Source of the DNA: Gammaproteobacteria bacterium
GTDB taxonomy: Bacteria > Pseudomonadota > Gammaproteobacteria > Arenicellales > JAOTYS01
Reading direction: 5' to 3'
Length of the DNA: 9,937 nt
NCBI GenBank assembly: GCA_029861795.1
Contig: JAOTYS010000146.1
Location: 1 to 9,937, forward strand
The notes under the pieces: generated by a model
What the model was told of the DNA's origin: nothing
The model's database searches: none
The model's input: only the letters and a program-made list of their open reading frames with translations
Made by a program: the position numbers and the translations under genes
Part shown: positions 5,232 to 9,937 of the stretch, piece by piece
How the letters are laid out: each line of letters begins with the position of its first letter
Numbering within the stretch: position 1 is the first letter of the stretch

Positions 5232-6958
5232 TTTCACTTCACTCCAAGTCGTTAAATTCAGCTAGAGGTTGGTCAGTACTTTTTGTGTTGTATGCAGGGT
5301 TTGCGTTACTCGCAGCCCGGGGCGTTTATTTGCAGCTAGTGGCCACCGACTACCTGCAGCAACAGGGTAAGTCACGGTATCTGCGCGATATCGAAGTGGC
5401 GGCGACCCGCGGGATGATTTTGGACCGCAACGGCCAGCCGCTCGCAGTGAGTACACCGGTTGATTCCGTTTGGGCACAGCCGCAGGAATTCATCGAAGCC
5501 AAACATCACTGGCCAGCGTTGGCTTCATTACTTCAGATGAGCATGGCCCAACTTAGCGATCTTAGTAAAAAGTATGCCAGTCGAGAATTCATGTATATCA
5601 AGCGGCATATTGCCCCGGACTTAGCTGAGCAAGTTAAGGCATTGGGGATTCCCGGAGTGGGATTGATGCGGGAGTATCGTCGCTATTACCCCGCCGGCCC
5701 GGTAACCGGTCATGTCGTTGGATTCACCAATGTGGACAACCAGGGTCAGGAGGGGGCAGAGCTCGCGTTCAATACCCACCTATCTGGCGCGTCCGGCGTA
5801 AAGCGAGTGCTGCGTGACCGTTTGGGTCGCGTCGTCGAACGTGTCGAACGAATCCAGCCAGCAGTTGACGGCAAGGATCTGTTTATTACGTTGGATTCCA
5901 GGCTGCAGTACCTAGCATACAGCCATCTCAAAGCCGCCGTGCGTGAACACAAAGCACACAGCGCCTCGGCTGTGATACTGAATTCACGCAACGGCGAACT
6001 GCTGGCGATGGTCAATGAGCCCAGCTTTAATCCCAACGCTCGGGGAAGTCTCAAGAGCTCAAGTTTTCGCAACCGTGCTGTGACCGATGTGCTTGAGCCC
6101 GGCTCCACCATTAAGCCATTCACTATCGCGATGGCCCTGGACAGCCAGAAGTATGGGCCTGATACCCGGGTGGACACCTCGCCAGGTTTGTATCGTGTCG
6201 GCCGACACACCATTCGCGATGTTCACGATTACGGGTTACTTACGGTTTCACGGGTCGTTTCTAAGTCAAGCAATGTGGGCGCCGCTAAAATCGCTATGAG
6301 CCTACCGCCGGAACGCTTGTGGCAGATGCTGCGAAACGTCGGCTTCGGAGTCGCCACAGGAAGCGGTCTGCCTGGCGAGGTATCGGGCAGCCACCAAGTT
6401 CGTTCACGCTGGCGTCCCATCGAGCATGCCACATTGGCGTTTGGTTATGGCTTGTCGGCGACACCTTTGCAGATCGCGCGTGCATTTAGCTGCCTCGCAT
6501 CTGGAGGCATGCTCATGCCGGTCACCTTGTTGCGTGGTGGCTCACCCTCTGCTAAGCGAGTGTTACCGGAAACGGTCGCCCATATGGTTCGTGATATGTT
6601 GGTAGAGGCGTCGAGCGAGCGCGGCACAGGCAAGGCTGCGATGATTGCGCAATACCGTATCGCTGGTAAAACCGGGACCGTCCACAAGAGTACCTCTACA
6701 GGCTACGCCGAGAATCGATACTCCTCGGTTTTTGCCGGATTCGCGCCAGCGACCGACCCAAGATTGGTAATGGTGGTGGTTGTTGACGATCCCGTGGGGG
6801 GCAAATACTACGGCGGGGAAGTGGCTGCACCGGTGTTCGCGCGAGTGATGTCAGGCGCGCTGCGTTTGTTGAACGTGCCACCAGACGCGGCCGATGGAAG
6901 CACTATCGATGAGTATCTGCGTCGCTTGGAGCAAGAGCGTCAAGGAGTGGACGCATGA
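5228..6958 (+). CDS. ftsI: Penicillin-binding protein 3, septal peptidoglycan transpeptidase FtsI
   Basis: The 576-residue protein (E. coli FtsI has 588) is the class B PBP that cross-links septal peptidoglycan and is a beta-lactam target. One membrane anchor lies at about 15-37. The periplasmic pedestal domain has RGMILDRNGQPLAVSTP (61-77), REYRRYYPAG (148-157) and the GxxGxE-like segment ending QGQEGAELAF (172-181). The transpeptidase domain holds all three catalytic motifs: STIK with nucleophile Ser293 and Lys296, SSN (347-349) and KTGT (481-484), so it should be active. The C-terminus is a short charged tail. The gene overlaps ftsL and murE by ATGA at both ends. Only a weak G-rich sequence precedes the start, suggesting coupling to ftsL. 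Confidence 0.98.
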   Translation: MISLHSKSLNSARGWSVLFVLYAGFALLAARGVYLQLVATDYLQQQGKSRYLRDIEVAATRGMILDRNGQPLAVSTPVDSVWAQPQEFIEAKHHWPALASLLQMSMAQLSDLSKKYASREFMYIKRHIAPDLAEQVKALGIPGVGLMREYRRYYPAGPVTGHVVGFTNVDNQGQEGAELAFNTHLSGASGVKRVLRDRLGRVVERVERIQPAVDGKDLFITLDSRLQYLAYSHLKAAVREHKAHSASAVILNSRNGELLAMVNEPSFNPNARGSLKSSSFRNRAVTDVLEPGSTIKPFTIAMALDSQKYGPDTRVDTSPGLYRVGRHTIRDVHDYGLLTVSRVVSKSSNVGAAKIAMSLPPERLWQMLRNVGFGVATGSGLPGEVSGSHQVRSRWRPIEHATLAFGYGLSATPLQIARAFSCLASGGMLMPVTLLRGGSPSAKRVLPETVAHMVRDMLVEASSERGTGKAAMIAQYRIAGKTGTVHKSTSTGYAENRYSSVFAGFAPATDPRLVMVVVVDDPVGGKYYGGEVAAPVFARVMSGALRLLNVPPDAADGSTIDEYLRRLEQERQGVDA

Positions 6959-8427
6959 GCGGCAACACTTCACAGCGGCACTTAAGCAGTTTACTGGAGG
7001 GCCTGACTGAAGTTTCGCAAGACGACGATCGCACTATCGACAGTGTCACCCAAGACAGTCGAAAGGTTTCGCCAGGTGCGTTGTTTGCTGCAATTGTGGG
7101 GGACACCGTCGATGGAAGAGATTTCATCGGCGAGGCTGTGCAAAAGGGTGCAAGTGCTGTGGTTTACGAGGCTGGTGCACCGCACGTAGCGGTAACGCCA
7201 GAAGTTCCCGTCCTTCCTATCGTGGGGCTGAAATATCAGCTCGGCCGGATCGCCAGTCGATTCTTCGGTGAGCCTTCAAAAGAGCTGTTTGTGTTCGGCG
7301 TGACCGGTACCAATGGTAAGTCATCCTTTGTACACCTAAGTGCTCAAGCGCTTGAGGGACTCGGTTGTAAGTGTGGGGTGATTGGTACCCTAGGTAGCGG
7401 ACGCATCGGGATGCTTCGACCGCTGGCACACACCACGCCTGAAGCAGTTTCGCTGCAGGCTGAATTGAGGGGTTTGGTCGATGCCGATTGTGGGTACGTC
7501 TGTCTTGAGGTGTCGTCGCATGGTTTGATCCAGGGACGGGTCGAGGGAGTTGCGATCGATGCCGCGATTTTCACCAATATCAGTCACGAGCATCTTGACT
7601 ACCACGCTGACATGGCGGCCTACATGGTGGCCAAGTCTCAGCTGTTTAAGTTCCCTGATTTGCGCTACGCAATCATTAATAAAGAGGATCAATACGCGCC
7701 CGAGTTGCTTGAGCACACCACTGCAACCGAATGTTGGACATTTGGGACAAATGACGGAGACGTTCACACCGTCTCTATCAAGACGCGAGCGGATGGTCTA
7801 AACATTGTTCTTAATACGCCTGCCGGTGAGTGTGTCATGGTTTCCGGTCTTTTGGGGCGAGTCAACGTCGAAAACATCTTGGCAGTCGTCACTGCCTTGC
7901 TAGCGTTAGGTTGGCCGCTTGACGACGTGGTGCGGGTTGTCGCAGCAGCCAGGCCGGTGCCCGGGCGAATGGAACTTTTTCGTGGCGAAGCGTGCTCACC
8001 ACGCGTTGTTGTGGATTACGCCCACACCCCAGATGCATTGGAGAAGGCATTGTCGTCTGTGCGTGAGCATGTCACTGGACGTCTGTGGTGCGTATTCGGT
8101 TGTGGCGGTGATCGTGATCGCGCAAAACGGTCGCTGATGGGTGGGGTGGCCGAACGGCTGGCAGATGAAGTGGTACTCACCGACGATAACCCGCGCCACG
8201 AATCTCCTGCACAAATCGTTGAGGATATTCTACAAGGGATGCAGCGCTCACCACGGGTGATTCATCGCCGAGAGCAAGCTATCGCAGATACGGTGCGGCG
8301 TGCTGCCAAGGACGACATTGTTTTGGTCGCAGGAAAAGGACACGAGGCGACGCAGCAGGTCGGAGATCATAAGCGAGCGCTTAGCGATCGCAAGGTGGTA
8401 TCGGAAATTCTGAGTTTGGCGGCGTGA
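6955..8427 (+). CDS. murE: UDP-MurNAc-L-Ala-D-Glu:meso-diaminopimelate ligase MurE
   Basis: This 490-residue cytoplasmic ATP-dependent ligase adds the third stem-peptide residue. The N-terminal UDP-binding domain includes DSRKVSPGALFAAIVG (34-49). The central domain has the P-loop GVTGTNGKSS (115-124), TTPEA (160-164), LEVSSHGL (184-191), FTNISHEHLDYH (206-217) and Lys227 in AYMVAKSQLF, the likely carbamylated lysine. The C-terminal domain has VDYAHTPDALEKAL (353-366), FGCGGDRDRAKR (381-392), DNPR (411-414) and AGKGHE (459-464). DNPR is the known signature for meso-DAP rather than lysine, as expected for a Gram-negative. The P-loop is GKSS, where GKTT is usual. A good ribosome binding site (AAGGAG, 6942-6947) lies 7 bases before the ATG, which overlaps the ftsI stop. 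Confidence 0.98.
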   Translation: MSGNTSQRHLSSLLEGLTEVSQDDDRTIDSVTQDSRKVSPGALFAAIVGDTVDGRDFIGEAVQKGASAVVYEAGAPHVAVTPEVPVLPIVGLKYQLGRIASRFFGEPSKELFVFGVTGTNGKSSFVHLSAQALEGLGCKCGVIGTLGSGRIGMLRPLAHTTPEAVSLQAELRGLVDADCGYVCLEVSSHGLIQGRVEGVAIDAAIFTNISHEHLDYHADMAAYMVAKSQLFKFPDLRYAIINKEDQYAPELLEHTTATECWTFGTNDGDVHTVSIKTRADGLNIVLNTPAGECVMVSGLLGRVNVENILAVVTALLALGWPLDDVVRVVAAARPVPGRMELFRGEACSPRVVVDYAHTPDALEKALSSVREHVTGRLWCVFGCGGDRDRAKRSLMGGVAERLADEVVLTDDNPRHESPAQIVEDILQGMQRSPRVIHRREQAIADTVRRAAKDDIVLVAGKGHEATQQVGDHKRALSDRKVVSEILSLAA

Positions 8428-9797
8428 TGACATTGTCACAAGCAGCCAAGATAGTTGACGGGGTGCTTACTGGTGATGACGTGACGTTCACTGCGGTTGC
8501 CACCGATACAAGGCAATTACGAGGAGGAGAATTGTTTGTCGCACTGACCGGACCGAACTTCGATGGGCACGATTTCCTGGAGCGTGCGGGTGCGGCTGGC
8601 GCTGTTGCGGCCATGGTGAACCGCTCGAGCGAAACTCGGATTCCTTTTGTGACGGTGCAGGACACCAGGCTTGCTCTGGGGGGGTTGGCCAGACACTGGC
8701 GTGCACGAATGGAAATTCCACTGATTGCAGTGACCGGAAGCAACGGCAAGACCACAGTGAAAGAGATGATCGCAGCAATCCTCCGCCAGACAGGTCGAGG
8801 ATTGGTGTCAGAAGGAAATCTAAACAACGACATCGGGGTTCCGGTTTCGTTGCTGCGGTTGCGCGCAGATGATCGGTTTGCGGTGGTAGAAATGGGAATG
8901 AATCATGCTGGAGAGATCGACTATTTGAGTCGCATCGCCCAACCGACTATTGCGGTGATCACCAACGCTGCTGAGGCGCACCTTGAGGGGTTGGGCCGCA
9001 TCGAGCGTGTCGCACGTGCCAAGGCCGAGATATTCAATGGTCTGAGCACCCAAGGAGTGGCTGTGCTGAATGCCGATGATACCTACGTGACGTTGTGGCA
9101 GGGATTGGCTGCTCCACGTCGATGCGTCACTTTCGGGCTGGCGAATTCTGCAAACGTGGAAGCGAGTTATCAATCTTGCCGCGGGCACACTGAGATCTCA
9201 ATGAGTACACATCGGGGACAGCTGGACATCAATCTGCCACTGCCTGGCAAGCATAACGTGCTGAACGCTCTGGCGGCGGCCGCGGCAAGCCTCGAAGCAG
9301 GTGTCGGCTTGGCCCACATCAAGAAGGGACTAGAGAGGATGAAATCGGTCAGTGGTCGACTCCAGCAAAAGCAAGGTCTCGCGGGGGCACGTGTGTTCGA
9401 TGACTCCTACAACGCAAATCCCGCGTCGTTGCAAGCTGCACTCGAGGTGCTAACAGCGTACTCGGGAGAGAGAGTCTTGGTATTGGGCGACATGGCAGAG
9501 CTTGGAATTTCCGCTGCGCGTATGCACGCCGATATCGGGCGCTTAGCCAAGGAACTAGGTGTGGAGCAACTGCTAGGCGTAGGAGATCTGACCAGTCTTG
9601 CAGTGGAAGCATTTGGTCAAGGAGGGAGGTGCTTTAACGAACAAAGTGATTTGATCCGTGAGCTCAAGGAAATGATGCATGGACGCATGACAGTGCTGGT
9701 CAAAGGTTCGCGACGGATGGGTATGGAACGCGTTGTCGATGCGATTTGTATGAACGACGGGTTGCCAGCCTGTTCAGATGATGAGATGTATCACTGA
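8427..9797 (+). CDS. murF: UDP-MurNAc-tripeptide:D-Ala-D-Ala ligase MurF
   Basis: A 456-residue ATP-dependent ligase that completes the UDP-MurNAc-pentapeptide by adding D-alanyl-D-alanine. With the ATG at 8427 as residue 1, motifs are [14 protein letters not shown] (27-40), P-loop [13 protein letters not shown] (102-114), [11 protein letters not shown] (129-139), [12 protein letters not shown] (153-164), [13 protein letters not shown] (178-190), [15 protein letters not shown] (274-288), [12 protein letters not shown] (324-335) and LGDMAELG (353-360). The start is either ATG 8427, whose A is the last base of the murE stop (TGATG), or GTG 8424 one codon earlier; I chose the ATG. No clear Shine-Dalgarno sequence is present, consistent with re-initiation after murE. 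The 3' end overlaps mraY by one base. Confidence 0.97.
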   Translation: MTLSQAAKIVDGVLTGDDVTFTAVATDTRQLRGGELFVALTGPNFDGHDFLERAGAAGAVAAMVNRSSETRIPFVTVQDTRLALGGLARHWRARMEIPLIAVTGSNGKTTVKEMIAAILRQTGRGLVSEGNLNNDIGVPVSLLRLRADDRFAVVEMGMNHAGEIDYLSRIAQPTIAVITNAAEAHLEGLGRIERVARAKAEIFNGLSTQGVAVLNADDTYVTLWQGLAAPRRCVTFGLANSANVEASYQSCRGHTEISMSTHRGQLDINLPLPGKHNVLNALAAAAASLEAGVGLAHIKKGLERMKSVSGRLQQKQGLAGARVFDDSYNANPASLQAALEVLTAYSGERVLVLGDMAELGISAARMHADIGRLAKELGVEQLLGVGDLTSLAVEAFGQGGRCFNEQSDLIRELKEMMHGRMTVLVKGSRRMGMERVVDAICMNDGLPACSDDEMYH

Positions 9798-9937
9798 TGC
9801 TCCTGTATTTGTTCGATTGGTTTGCGCGCGAATTCACAGTTTTTAATGTATTTCGTTATCTCACGTTTCGCGGTATCTGTGGTGTGCTCACGGCGCTATC
9901 AATTTGCTTTGTCCTCGGTCCCGCAATGATTCGCAAA
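9797..9937 (+). CDS. mraY: MraY, phospho-MurNAc-pentapeptide translocase (5' part only)
   Basis: The first 47 codons are present and the frame is open at the window edge. The peptide begins [20 protein letters not shown] and continues [14 protein letters not shown], then [13 protein letters not shown]. The FNVFxYLTFR motif and the first membrane helix ending in GPxMI are typical of gammaproteobacterial MraY, an integral membrane enzyme that moves phospho-MurNAc-pentapeptide from UDP to undecaprenyl phosphate to make lipid I. Its position directly after murF is the standard dcw order. The catalytic aspartates lie beyond the window. ATG 9797 overlaps the murF stop as TGATG. Confidence 0.96.
   Translation, partial: MLLYLFDWFAREFTVFNVFRYLTFRGICGVLTALSICFVLGPAMIRK

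Noticed and set aside
7390..7767. 125-codon open frame on the minus strand inside murE
   Set aside because: It is antisense to the MurE central domain with all its conserved motifs, and shows no recognisable protein features.

Overview
The window comes from a gammaproteobacterial chromosome. LpoA is a family confined to Gammaproteobacteria, the MurE carries the meso-diaminopimelate signature (DNPR), and the order lpoA / rsmI / rnpB / mraZ is, from memory, the arrangement seen in Pseudomonas-type genomes rather than in enterics. I cannot name the genus. Base and codon use look even throughout. There are no CRISPR arrays, tRNAs, prophage genes, defence genes or transposase genes.

Layout. Positions 1-1929 on the minus strand hold lpoA, the outer-membrane lipoprotein activator of PBP1A; it is open to the window edge and lacks only its last residues. 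A gap of 25 bp or less separates it from rsmI (1955-2800, plus), a 16S rRNA 2'-O-methyltransferase. Next is rnpB (about 2841-3280), the RNase P RNA, with a greatly lengthened P12 helix. A 271-bp gene-free stretch (3281-3551) ends in a strong sigma70 promoter and three MraZ boxes. From 3552 to the right edge runs the start of the division and cell wall (dcw) cluster: mraZ, rsmH, ftsL, ftsI, murE, murF and the first 47 codons of mraY.

How the genes work together. MraZ is the cluster's own repressor and probably binds the TGGGA repeats just after its promoter. MurE and MurF add meso-DAP and D-Ala-D-Ala to the UDP-MurNAc peptide, and MraY moves the product onto the lipid carrier. FtsI cross-links septal peptidoglycan, with FtsL as part of the FtsQLB activator of septal synthesis. 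LpoA, divergently placed, stimulates the other main synthase, PBP1A. RsmH and RsmI jointly make N4,2'-O-dimethylcytidine at 16S rRNA position 1402, and both lie in this window. From rsmH to mraY every junction overlaps by 1 to 14 bases, so translation is probably coupled.

What stands out. I do not see a wholly new system here; most of the window is ordinary core genome. The points worth checking are: (1) a REP-like imperfect palindrome forming most of the rnpB P12 helix; (2) a second, inverted pair of MraZ-type boxes about 80 bp upstream of the mraZ promoter; and (3) a near-symmetric TATA core between lpoA and rsmI, beside a CATG that contains start codons on both strands.
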